Below, piece after piece: positions 8,367 to 14,832 of a stretch of DNA of 16,400 bases. Positions within the stretch are counted from its first letter, which is position 1; each line of letters opens with the position of its first letter. The stretch comes from SZUA-287 sp036397975 (GTDB lineage Bacteria > Bacteroidota > Ignavibacteria > UBA10030 > UBA6906): positions 1 through 16,400 of the forward strand of contig DASWHW010000193.1 of the NCBI GenBank assembly GCA_036397975.1, read 5' to 3'. The position numbers and the translations under genes were made by a program. Below the pieces are notes generated by a model, which was not told where the DNA came from, searched no databases, and saw nothing but the letters and a program-made list of their open reading frames with translations.

Positions 8367-8384
8367 GTTGGAATCCAACATTCC
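8367..8384. repeat. Two interlocked inverted repeats upstream of the moxR promoter
   Basis: GTTGGA-A-TCCAAC (8367-8379) is a perfect odd palindrome, and GGAAT-CCAAC-ATTCC (8370-8384) is a second inverted repeat sharing its bases. The pair lies between the ATP-grasp stop and the proposed moxR promoter. It could be an operator or part of a weak hairpin ending the ATP-grasp transcript; no T-run follows on the minus strand, so a standard terminator is unlikely. Confidence 0.4.
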
Positions 8385-8408
8385 TTGGTGCAGCGCAATC
8401 CTGAACGC

Positions 8409-9509
8409 TCAGGATCGGGCATCGGCTAGAATCGGTGGAGGCGGGGCATGTGCTACTTTCCGTTCGAGTGCAAAGTCCACAATCTTTTTCAACGTCTGTG
8501 AAAACGTCATTCCGGCATGTTCGGCGGACTCCATGTAGGACACTCCCTCAGTCAGATCGGGATTCGGATTGACTTCGAGGACATAGACCTGATTGCGCGC
8601 ACCGAGGCGAAGATCAAGTCTCGCGTAATCCCTGCATCCCAACTCACGGTAGGCGGAAAGAGAGACTTCTTCAACTTTCTTTCGTTGAGACTTGGTTAGC
8701 TTTGCGGGACAAATGGAATGGACCCGATGAAATGCCTCATCGAGAGGATTCCATTTTGCGTCGTAGGTGATAATCGATGGGTAATCTTCCGGAAGCTCGG
8801 AGAAATCAAACTCAATGACCGGAAGTACCTGCGGTGGATCATTCCCCAGGATGGAGACATGCAATTCGCGTCCCTCAATAAACTCCTCCACAAGAATCGG
8901 TGGAGCAAACTCCTTGAAGACTTTTTCGAGGCGCTGCATGAGCCCCCGGTATTCATAGACCACCGAATCCTTGTCAACACCGGAGCTGGCATCCTCACGA
9001 GCTGGCTTTACAATCAGCGGATAGCGGAGCCGATGTCGTTTGGGGATTTTTGCCTCCCTGAGAAGATGGTACTTCGGCGTAGGCACTCCACGCGCAAGCA
9101 AGACGTGTTTTGCGAGACCCTTCCGCTGACAGAGACCGAGCGCAAAATGAGGAGAACCGGTATAGGAGACTTTGTGGAGATCATACAAACCGGCCACGGC
9201 CGCTTCCAGCCAGGAGGAATCATGGAAGAATTCCACAAGGTTAAAAATGACATCCGGCGGGTGATTGCGGAGTAGATTGCTGAGCTTTTTGAGGTTCTCC
9301 GCCACGTTAACTGTGCGAACCCGAAAGCCTTCCTTCCGGAGAGCCTTCCCGATGGCTTTGTATTCTTCATCGGCAGTCGAAACCTGTATGCTGTATTCCG
9401 GCTCAAAATCCAGAGTGGTCGGATCGACTTCCTTTATCTTCTCATATTCATCTTCTCCGACTTGGTTATACAGAACAACAACGGTTGGTTTGTCGGATTC
9501 TTCGGTCAT
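8409..9509 (-). CDS. ATP-grasp ligase, D-Ala-D-Ala-ligase-like
   Basis: A 366-residue cytoplasmic ATP-grasp enzyme. Key elements: YTGS (116-119) as in D-Ala-D-Ala ligases, a nucleotide-binding Lys in LIVKPAREDASSGV (K168), VEEFIEGRE (207-215), and the metal ligands D299 in DYARLDLR, E312 and N314 in LEVNPNPDL. The enzyme should join a carboxylate to an amine by an acyl-phosphate. The N-terminal half lacks the HGxxGEDG region of true Ddl and instead has NLVEFFHDSSWLEAAV, so Ddl function should not be assumed. The start at 9509 is fixed by AAGGAGG 4 nt upstream; a longer frame to 9545 is rejected. It is divergently paired with a C39-like peptidase, which suggests a peptide-tagging or natural-product role. 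Confidence 0.9.
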   Translation of the reverse strand: MTEESDKPTVVVLYNQVGEDEYEKIKEVDPTTLDFEPEYSIQVSTADEEYKAIGKALRKEGFRVRTVNVAENLKKLSNLLRNHPPDVIFNLVEFFHDSSWLEAAVAGLYDLHKVSYTGSPHFALGLCQRKGLAKHVLLARGVPTPKYHLLREAKIPKRHRLRYPLIVKPAREDASSGVDKDSVVYEYRGLMQRLEKVFKEFAPPILVEEFIEGRELHVSILGNDPPQVLPVIEFDFSELPEDYPSIITYDAKWNPLDEAFHRVHSICPAKLTKSQRKKVEEVSLSAYRELGCRDYARLDLRLGARNQVYVLEVNPNPDLTEGVSYMESAEHAGMTFSQTLKKIVDFALERKVAHAPPPPILADARS

Positions 9510-9513
9510 GCAG

Positions 9514-9520
9514 CCTCCTT
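9514..9520 (-). promoter_or_regulatory. Ribosome binding site of the ATP-grasp gene
   Basis: AAGGAGG on the minus strand, 4 nt before the ATG at 9509. It is near perfect and selects this ATG over the upstream in-frame start at 9545. Confidence 0.85.
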
Positions 9521-9522
9521 GC

Positions 9523-9535
9523 ACAATAATATTGT
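9523..9535. repeat. Inverted repeat in the divergent spacer (possible operator)
   Basis: ACAATA-A-TATTGT, two 6-nt arms around one base, lies only 2 nt upstream of the Shine-Dalgarno sequence of the ATP-grasp gene. It extends imperfectly outward on the minus strand (TTGACAATATTATTGTGCAA, with one extra base). It sits inside the 122-nt spacer between two divergent genes, a common place for an operator serving both. I cannot tell which regulator would bind, and found no convincing promoter elements for either gene in this spacer. Confidence 0.45.
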
Positions 9536-9611
9536 CAAGAATCAACTCATTGGCAAGTATTCTGTTTGCACTTTCGTCAAAGAATGGGTAGTTTTCTTCG
9601 ATTTTCCAACC

Positions 9612-9618
9612 AAGGAGG
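9612..9618 (+). promoter_or_regulatory. Ribosome binding site of the C39-like peptidase gene
   Basis: AAGGAGG, 13 nt before the ATG at 9632. The spacing is longer than usual, but no closer in-frame start codon exists. Confidence 0.6.
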
Positions 9619-9631
9619 ACAATCCCTTTTC

Positions 9632-10486
9632 ATGAGTATCAAACCACAGCCGAATCTCTGGCAGTGCGGCCCGTACGCGTTGAAGCATGCCATGGTGACA
9701 CTCGGCATTTTTGCAGACGAGAACGACATCACCAAAATTGCCCGGACTCGTTCCGACCATGGAACGGACGAGACTCAGCTTGCACGCGCAGCACGGGCAT
9801 ACGACTGCGATATGCTCATGATCCGCCGTCATGACCCGGAGGAAGCACGCCGGCAAATGGTGGCGTACCTGAAAAAAGGAATTCCGTCACTGGTGTGTGT
9901 GTATGAATGGAGTCACTGGGTTACGGTCGTCAAGTCCGAGCAGGGGAAGTTCATAATTCTTGATAGCCGGGACAAGGCGGTGTTACAGATCGTCACGTGG
10001 AATCAACTTAAGAATATCTGGGTCTTCTACGAAGAAGATGAGTACGACGAAGAACACTGGGAGACGATTTATGATTTCCATCCGATCGTTCCCCGTTTCC
10101 GTTTGCAGACGAAGGCGAAGTTCTCGATTGCGCGCGCGAAATTTCTCCGCAGGCCGGAAAACCGCTTGCTTTCCCGCTTCTGGGATCATTACGTGGAAGA
10201 TCTTCTCACACTCTGCAAACGCCGAACCTCCCTCAGTCGGAAAGTATTTTCACTCGGAGAATTCCTTCGTCGTCACGAGGGGATGATTTTGGATCAGGTC
10301 GATTTTTGGCATGGAGGAGTCGAGCGCAAAGCCGCAAATAAGGTTCTCGACAACATGCACTTTGTTGCCGATACTTATGGACTTGTCATTCACGAAGAAG
10401 ATGAGAAGAGAGTAATCGCGGGAATCACTGCGATTCTTGCTCTCTGGGCGGCGGGTGAGTATGGCGCCGCAGGGGTGTATAAATAG
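9632..10486 (+). CDS. C39-like (papain-fold) cysteine peptidase with C-terminal extension
   Basis: A 284-residue cytoplasmic protein with no signal peptide. The first 130 residues read as a C39-like peptidase: Q6 six positions before the catalytic Cys in WQCGPYALKHAM (C12), a His in EWSHWVTVV (H95) and an Asp in IILDS (D111), giving a full Gln-Cys-His-Asp set. C39 peptidases normally cut leader peptides after double glycine inside ABC transporters; here no transporter is fused or adjacent. Residues about 135-284 form an extension rich in aromatic, acidic and basic residues that I do not recognise, ending in a hydrophobic stretch near 262-275. The gene is divergent from the ATP-grasp enzyme. 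Together they could build and cleave an amide-linked product, which is inference. The frame extends upstream to a TTG at 9566, but the ATG after AAGGAGG is preferred. Confidence 0.82.
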   Translation: MSIKPQPNLWQCGPYALKHAMVTLGIFADENDITKIARTRSDHGTDETQLARAARAYDCDMLMIRRHDPEEARRQMVAYLKKGIPSLVCVYEWSHWVTVVKSEQGKFIILDSRDKAVLQIVTWNQLKNIWVFYEEDEYDEEHWETIYDFHPIVPRFRLQTKAKFSIARAKFLRRPENRLLSRFWDHYVEDLLTLCKRRTSLSRKVFSLGEFLRRHEGMILDQVDFWHGGVERKAANKVLDNMHFVADTYGLVIHEEDEKRVIAGITAILALWAAGEYGAAGVYK

Positions 10487-10549
10487 TAGCCGGTCTCCTT
10501 CTTCTGTTGTTCCCTCGCCTCAAAAGTTAAACTCTGTCGCTCGGGCAAT

Positions 10550-10561
10550 TTGGCCGGCCAA
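10550..10561. repeat. Perfect 12-bp palindrome TTGGCCGGCCAA
   Basis: Perfectly self-complementary 12-mer in the 166-nt gap between the peptidase gene and the cyclase gene. It may be an operator or part of a weak transcript end; no T-run follows. Confidence 0.5.
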
Positions 10562-10563
10562 GT

Positions 10564-10591
10564 CCTGATTTATGTGACCTTTGTGATCAGG
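10564..10591. repeat. Inverted repeat CCTGAT/ATCAGG enclosing two TGTGA copies
   Basis: CCTGAT (10564-10569) pairs with ATCAGG (10586-10591). Within or at the edge of it TGTGA occurs twice in direct orientation (10573-10577 and 10582-10586). TGTGA is half of the consensus of CRP-type cAMP receptor sites, and the downstream gene is a nucleotide cyclase. However, the opposite-facing TCACA half at the right spacing is missing, so a CRP site is only a possibility. Confidence 0.3.
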
Positions 10592-10617
10592 TTCAGGATA
10601 AGCCGCGTGGGATTGCC

Positions 10618-10629
10618 GGCATGCATGCC
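10618..10629. repeat. Perfect 12-bp palindrome GGCATGCATGCC
   Basis: Second perfect 12-mer palindrome in the same gap, 23 nt before the cyclase ATG. It would overlap the leader of that gene, so it could act as a repressor site or a small hairpin near the ribosome binding region. Confidence 0.5.
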
Positions 10630-10652
10630 ATAAAAGACATAAACCTGCTCAC

Positions 10653-11789
10653 ATGAAACAAAAACTTGATTATGCCGCGCGGGCACGCAGAGTCGCGCTC
10701 AGCCATCCACGGTTCACCTTCATTTCCATTCAGGTGAATTTCTGGATTCTCGCATACCTCTTCCTCTCGTTGATTCTCTATCTCAGTTCGCGCGCTTTCG
10801 CCAGCGGGTTGGAAGTCGCGATCAAGATTCCATTCTTCCCTTCCGTCGTACTCTCGGTGTTTTCTGGAATTGTTTTTGGCAGCGCAAGCGGTGCGATCGA
10901 TTTGCTCCTGGAGAAAAGCGTGTTTCGTGGAAGGTCTCTTGGACTCACCATTGTCGTTCAGGTATTTTCATACTTTGCCATCATTGTCCTGATTATGATG
11001 ATGCTTCGCTTCGTTTTCTGGGAGAGCATCCTGGTTCCTTATGTCTTTGGTGGAGTGTCGCCGATCCGTGACGACATGATGTGGAGATACTTCTCAAACC
11101 TTTTGCTGAGTTACACGTTCGTCATGACGATCGTGATCAGTTTTGTCAACCAGATGAACCGGCAATTTGGCCCCGGCATCCTGATCCCCTTGATGATGGG
11201 AAAATACCGGAAGCCGAAAGAAGAGCGGCGCATTTTTATGTTCATGGATCTCAAGTCCTCCACTTCGCATGCAGAGCGTCTTGGTCATCTCACATACAGT
11301 GCGATGATACGCGATTGCTTCCTCGACATTAACCGAGTTCTTTCAAAACATCATGCCGAAATATACCAGTACGTCGGCGACGAGATTGTTCTCAGCTGGT
11401 CGCTCACCGAAGGGCTGCATAAACTCACGTGCATTCGTTTTTTCTTTGGATGTCAGAGTCAACTGCGGCAGCGGCGCAATTACTATATGAAGATGTACGG
11501 ATTCGTACCGGAGTTCAAAGCCGGAGTACACGTCGGAGTCGTCACGGCAGTGGAGGTGGGGGAAGTGAAGAGGAATATCGCATACCATGGCGATGCGATT
11601 AACACCGCGGCGCGAATTCAGAGTGTGTGCAACAAGTACAACAAGGAAATACTCGTTTCGGGTGACCTTGCCAGCCTGGCGGATTTCCAAAATGGATTCA
11701 GGCTTGAGTCCCTTGGTGGTGTGCTCCTCAAGGGAAAAGACGTAGCAACGGAGATTTTCAGCGTTGAGAAGATTGAGGGGTTGGCATGA
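10653..11789 (+). CDS. Membrane-anchored class III adenylate/guanylate cyclase
   Basis: A 378-residue protein. Four hydrophobic helices (about 25-46, 58-78, 97-118, 146-166) precede a class III cyclase catalytic domain (about 192-373). Visible catalytic residues are the metal-binding D199 in FMFMDLKSST and D243 in QYVGDEIVLSW, and the transition-state residues N317 and R321 in INTAARIQ. By eye the substrate-choosing positions fall at E287 and A310, not the Lys/Asp pair of typical adenylate cyclases, so the cyclic nucleotide made is uncertain. The catalytic domain should lie in the cytoplasm, with the four-helix part acting as anchor or sensor. Its ATG has no clear Shine-Dalgarno sequence. It follows the peptidase gene after 166 nt and may have its own promoter. 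Confidence 0.92.
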   Translation: MKQKLDYAARARRVALSHPRFTFISIQVNFWILAYLFLSLILYLSSRAFASGLEVAIKIPFFPSVVLSVFSGIVFGSASGAIDLLLEKSVFRGRSLGLTIVVQVFSYFAIIVLIMMMLRFVFWESILVPYVFGGVSPIRDDMMWRYFSNLLLSYTFVMTIVISFVNQMNRQFGPGILIPLMMGKYRKPKEERRIFMFMDLKSSTSHAERLGHLTYSAMIRDCFLDINRVLSKHHAEIYQYVGDEIVLSWSLTEGLHKLTCIRFFFGCQSQLRQRRNYYMKMYGFVPEFKAGVHVGVVTAVEVGEVKRNIAYHGDAINTAARIQSVCNKYNKEILVSGDLASLADFQNGFRLESLGGVLLKGKDVATEIFSVEKIEGLA

Positions 11790-11849
11790 GTTCTTTTCAT
11801 CGCTTCGTCTTGCCCGCGAACTAAACGGCAATATTTCCCCTCTCCGTCG

Positions 11850-11869
11850 GGGCTTGCTTCATCAAGCCC
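11850..11869. terminator. Hairpin between convergent genes, possible bidirectional terminator
   Basis: GGGCTTG and CAAGCCC form a perfect 7-bp stem around the loop CTTCAT. The hairpin lies in the 115-nt gap between the end of the cyclase gene (plus) and the end of the small lipoprotein gene (minus), where a shared terminator is expected. Neither strand has a proper T-run after the stem, so Rho-independent action is doubtful. Confidence 0.4.
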
Positions 11870-11904
11870 ATCCCATGTAACGTTCTATCGGCTTGTATTG
11901 ATGA

Positions 11905-12285
11905 CTACTTCTTCCCTTTCTTTTTCTGGCCCAATTCGAGTTGCACGACAAACTCCAGGTTTGCCACCTCGAAGACGTCATCGGATGATACGTCCGCTGT
12001 GAAGCGGTCTCCATCCATAATAACATTCTCTCCCCCTGCCCCAACAATCCCCTGATACATGATACCATCGATCTTCGCTGAACACGTCCCCTTGATCGGA
12101 ATCTGTGCGACGGTGTCCGCCTGTTCCAGCACCGTTACCCGCTGGCGCAGTGCGGAACTGAACTTCGTCTCTTTGAGCAGTTCCTTGTCGGGGCCGCAGC
12201 CATACAGTCCCGGGATAAGAACAAGGAACGCAAACACCAACAATGTATTAAAAATGCAAGGAGCTTGTTGCAGGAAGTTGTTCAT
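11905..12285 (-). CDS. Small hypothetical lipoprotein
   Basis: A 126-residue protein that I do not recognise. A hydrophobic signal (about 10-27) ends in LYGC, giving a lipoprotein Cys at position 30. The mature part (about 97 residues) holds a possible helix (KELLKETKFSSALRQRVTVLEQAD) followed by a beta-rich segment with Gly-rich turns (GIVGAGGENVIMDGDRF), and ends in the basic tail KKKGKK. The start at 12285 is fixed by GGAGGT 6 nt upstream; a longer frame to 12348 is rejected. It lies 157 nt from the end of the arylsulfotransferase-like gene and is probably transcribed separately or as a loosely coupled last gene. Anchoring in the inner or outer membrane cannot be settled. Confidence 0.72.
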   Translation of the reverse strand: MNNFLQQAPCIFNTLLVFAFLVLIPGLYGCGPDKELLKETKFSSALRQRVTVLEQADTVAQIPIKGTCSAKIDGIMYQGIVGAGGENVIMDGDRFTADVSSDDVFEVANLEFVVQLELGQKKKGKK

Positions 12286-12442
12286 AGCGGTACCTCCAAG
12301 AGAAAATGTGTGGAAACATTTGGACTCTTGAGATAGAAGAACGTGCATCTCAGGTGAAAATGCAAGGAAGGGGCATGAGCACCGTTGAAGCCAGTGGCCA
12401 GCCCTCTTAAATCTTTAAATCGATGATGGGGAGAACCGACTA

Positions 12443-13870
12443 TCAATACAACGAGCTGATTCTGATTGCCCGGTACGCATAAATCCCCGGCTCATCGATC
12501 CGTAGCTCCCACACCACCGTGCCGTTCCCGTCAACTTCGATGATCCGCTGTGCTCGCCCGAAGCACACCAGCGTATGACCGTTCGCGAGACGCTGAGCAA
12601 ACCCGAGGAAAGGGCTTAAGATGGGAGGGTTTGGACGGTATTCCCACACGAGCTGCGCGATCTTTGATTGTTCATCCAACCTGTATTCAACGGCGCGGCT
12701 TGCCGGAGGAGAATGGAGATTCCCGTTATCAAAGAGAATGACATTACCATTCGGAAGCCGCCGAATCCCGTGCTGATGAGAGAAACCGTTGAGCGGGTCG
12801 TTGACAAATGTGAACTGGTTATTCCGTCCACCCATTCGCCAGATGATTTCGCCAGTCGCGGAGTTAATTTTTGTGATCTCTCCCATGCCACGGAAGGAAA
12901 CGAGAAGGTGTCCGTCCGTATCGACCTCGATTGCGTTCCCATGCCAGGGATTGACGTTGGGCCCGGTGATCGGGATATCGGGCAACGCATCCGAGACGCT
13001 GAAGTGATCGAAGGTATTCCAAATCAGACTAGTTCCGTTCCGACGATGGTACTCAACGGTCAGACCGCGAACTTCTGCATCCGGGAGTCCTCCTATGGCT
13101 GACAGGTCCATGATGCGATACTCAACGCCGAAGAGACAATAGCCATCATCACGGAGTCGAAGTTCATGCCCACCCGTCTCCGGAGCGCCCAGCGCCCTGT
13201 ACTCCCGGAGGACATTCCCCAGGTTATCCATCTGAAAGAATCTTCCGCCGGTGGTATCGAGAGAAGAAAACGCTGTGTACGATCCGTCAGGCTGTTTCTG
13301 AAAATCCAACATCGAGGAGGAAAAAGCCCTGTACCATACAACCCTGCCGTCGCTATCCACAATGTAGGCGTAGTGTCGGCCAGACGCATCCGCGGAAGGT
13401 CCGACGAGCAACACATAGCCATCGGTCGCACTATTGTTGGTGACAACAGAGCGTCGCGGTATGTTGGTGGGTAGTCCGTCCGTGGCTATCACAAAACGGG
13501 CGCTCTCCCCTTCTCCTCTATTTTCGGACAGTGCAAGAACGCGACACGTGTAAGTCGTATTCTGCTCAAGTCCAAGGATCGCAAGAGATACACTCCTGCC
13601 GCTGACCTGCGTGAAGGGAGTATGCTGGATGTAATTGGCATCACCCGTGACCTCGATCCTCACATCTGTGGCATTCGTCGCGGAGATCTGCACAACGGCG
13701 CTCAGGACATTATTCCGATTCGATTGGACATCCTGGACATGGACACGCGGTTCCGCTGATGTCTCAAATAGCGGGAGCGTTTCCTCTTTGCAGGAGCAAT
13801 ACAACAAGAGGACGAAAGCTGGTGGGATATGTAGTATTGACTTAGTAATTTTCAAAAAGGTGGCACTCAT
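12443..13870 (-). CDS. Arylsulfotransferase (ASST)-like beta-propeller protein
   Basis: A 475-residue exported protein. A hydrophobic N-terminus (about 12-27, with two Cys in LLLYCSC) suggests a lipoprotein, although the lipobox is not standard. Residues about 40-130 look like an Ig/fibronectin type III domain (QNTTYTCRVLALSENRGEG). A six-bladed-type propeller follows with hallmarks of the arylsulfotransferase family: GHEL (H235), WHGNAIEVDTDGHLLVSFR (H310), TGEIIWRMGG, SHQHGIRRLPNGNVILFDNG (H365, H367) and SRAVEYRLD. Classical ASST moves sulfate between phenols through a phosphohistidine-like covalent His; which His serves here I cannot decide. Many family members of this type have no tested activity. 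It lies 53 nt after the SdiA-regulated-type propeller gene and has an AGAGG Shine-Dalgarno sequence. Confidence 0.85.
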   Translation of the reverse strand: MSATFLKITKSILHIPPAFVLLLYCSCKEETLPLFETSAEPRVHVQDVQSNRNNVLSAVVQISATNATDVRIEVTGDANYIQHTPFTQVSGRSVSLAILGLEQNTTYTCRVLALSENRGEGESARFVIATDGLPTNIPRRSVVTNNSATDGYVLLVGPSADASGRHYAYIVDSDGRVVWYRAFSSSMLDFQKQPDGSYTAFSSLDTTGGRFFQMDNLGNVLREYRALGAPETGGHELRLRDDGYCLFGVEYRIMDLSAIGGLPDAEVRGLTVEYHRRNGTSLIWNTFDHFSVSDALPDIPITGPNVNPWHGNAIEVDTDGHLLVSFRGMGEITKINSATGEIIWRMGGRNNQFTFVNDPLNGFSHQHGIRRLPNGNVILFDNGNLHSPPASRAVEYRLDEQSKIAQLVWEYRPNPPILSPFLGFAQRLANGHTLVCFGRAQRIIEVDGNGTVVWELRIDEPGIYAYRAIRISSLY

Positions 13871-13923
13871 TGTTCTCGCCTCTAATAGATCCAGGATCCT
13901 AGGTCACAGATCATATGGAGGGG

Positions 13924-14829
13924 TTACTTTGTCATCAGCGGATACGTGACAAGATATCCCGTTTTCCCCTGTCCCTCATTGCAAATCAGGAGAGAGAAGT
14001 CTGGGGCGAAGGCAATGCCTTCGGGTTGAGGATTGATTTTCTTCGAAAGTTCGCGTTGGCCAAGGACAACACCATCTTTCGTCAATTCGACAATCGTTTC
14101 ACCATCAGCGCTGATAATAAAGAATGTCCCCGAACGTGGATGAAGAGCGATACCGGAAGGATTGAAATTCCCTTTGCGGCTTTTTTCGGAGACAGCGCTC
14201 AGTGGAATAAGAAGGCGTGGCTGTTTTTCCATCTTCATCGTTTCAAGCGGAACGGCATATACTGCTTTGTATCCTTCCGAACCCTTTCCCGGATATTTCT
14301 TGCACGGCAGTAACAACGCATTTGACTCGGGATCGTATTCGAGTCCCTCCACATCGTTGGACGCGGTAAGGGGAGTCCGGTAGATATCATACTTCACCCG
14401 TTCATCATCGGCGCCTTCGTTGAACGCAAACAGGTTTCCGCCGCTTGTTACCATAAAGAACCGATCGCCGGCAATTGCAATTCCCTCAAAGTCCGCGTGC
14501 GCCGTAAGAGTGCCGACGAAAAACTTCTTGAGCGCCTCACCGGATTGATGGTCGATTTGGTACACCACACCGCGTTCGTCATCATGCGTAAAGAGCCTCC
14601 CGTCCGAACTTACCGCAAGACCCGACGCTTCATTCACTTTCCTGGGAAGGTTCACCACCACCGCTGCTTTGTTGGAGAGATCGTATTTGTCCAGCCAGCC
14701 TTCGACCTGCTGTTCGGCAATCGAGTCCCGGACAGCCGGCCTATCGACAGGCTGTGGAACATCTTCTTGTTTCTGATTACATGCCACTGCGGCGATAGCG
14801 ACACCGATGAGAATGATCGAATGGGTCAT
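13924..14829 (-). CDS. SdiA-regulated-type beta-propeller lipoprotein
   Basis: A 301-residue protein. The short signal ends in AVAC, so Cys17 is the likely lipid anchor. An acidic linker (about 18-45) follows. Residues about 50-300 show propeller strand repeats like those of the SdiA-regulated (PF06977-type) family: NEASGLAVSSDGRLFTHDDE, ADFEGIAIAGDRFFMVTSGGNLF, NDVEGLEYDPESNALLLPCKK, FNPSGIALHPRSGTFFIISA and PQPEGIAFAPDFSLLICNEG. These repeated SG/EG-I-A motifs mark the blades and could bind calcium or a ligand. The gene starts 3 nt after the preceding lipoprotein gene, so both are in one transcript with the TonB-dependent receptor. The function is unknown; a surface binding protein is plausible. 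Confidence 0.85.
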   Translation of the reverse strand: MTHSIILIGVAIAAVACNQKQEDVPQPVDRPAVRDSIAEQQVEGWLDKYDLSNKAAVVVNLPRKVNEASGLAVSSDGRLFTHDDERGVVYQIDHQSGEALKKFFVGTLTAHADFEGIAIAGDRFFMVTSGGNLFAFNEGADDERVKYDIYRTPLTASNDVEGLEYDPESNALLLPCKKYPGKGSEGYKAVYAVPLETMKMEKQPRLLIPLSAVSEKSRKGNFNPSGIALHPRSGTFFIISADGETIVELTKDGVVLGQRELSKKINPQPEGIAFAPDFSLLICNEGQGKTGYLVTYPLMTK

Positions 14830-14832
14830 CTG

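Noticed and set aside
8409..9509. Naming the ATP-grasp gene ddl
   Set aside because: The C-terminal ATP-grasp core fits, but the N-terminal Ddl signature is missing and the gene is paired with a peptidase, so substrate identity is open.
9536..9631. Promoter for the peptidase gene
   Set aside because: TTGTCA and TATTCT occur but 20 nt apart, too far for a standard promoter, and no TAnnTTTG element is present.
9632..10486. Bacteriocin-processing C39 peptidase of an ABC exporter
   Set aside because: No transporter domains are fused or adjacent and no double-glycine leader peptide was found nearby.
10573..10586. Calling a CRP binding site
   Set aside because: The two TGTGA copies are direct repeats; the inverted TCACA half needed for a CRP dimer at 6-nt spacing is absent.
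11343..11831. Minus-strand 162-residue frame opposite the cyclase
   Set aside because: The cyclase frame carries all catalytic motifs; the opposite frame has none.
12668..13102. Plus-strand 144-residue frame inside the arylsulfotransferase-like gene
   Set aside because: Antisense to a well-supported family protein and without a plausible start region.
13871..13923. Terminator between the two propeller genes
   Set aside because: Only short 6-bp palindromes (CCTAGG, GGATCC, CATATG) are present, with no stable stem or T-run.
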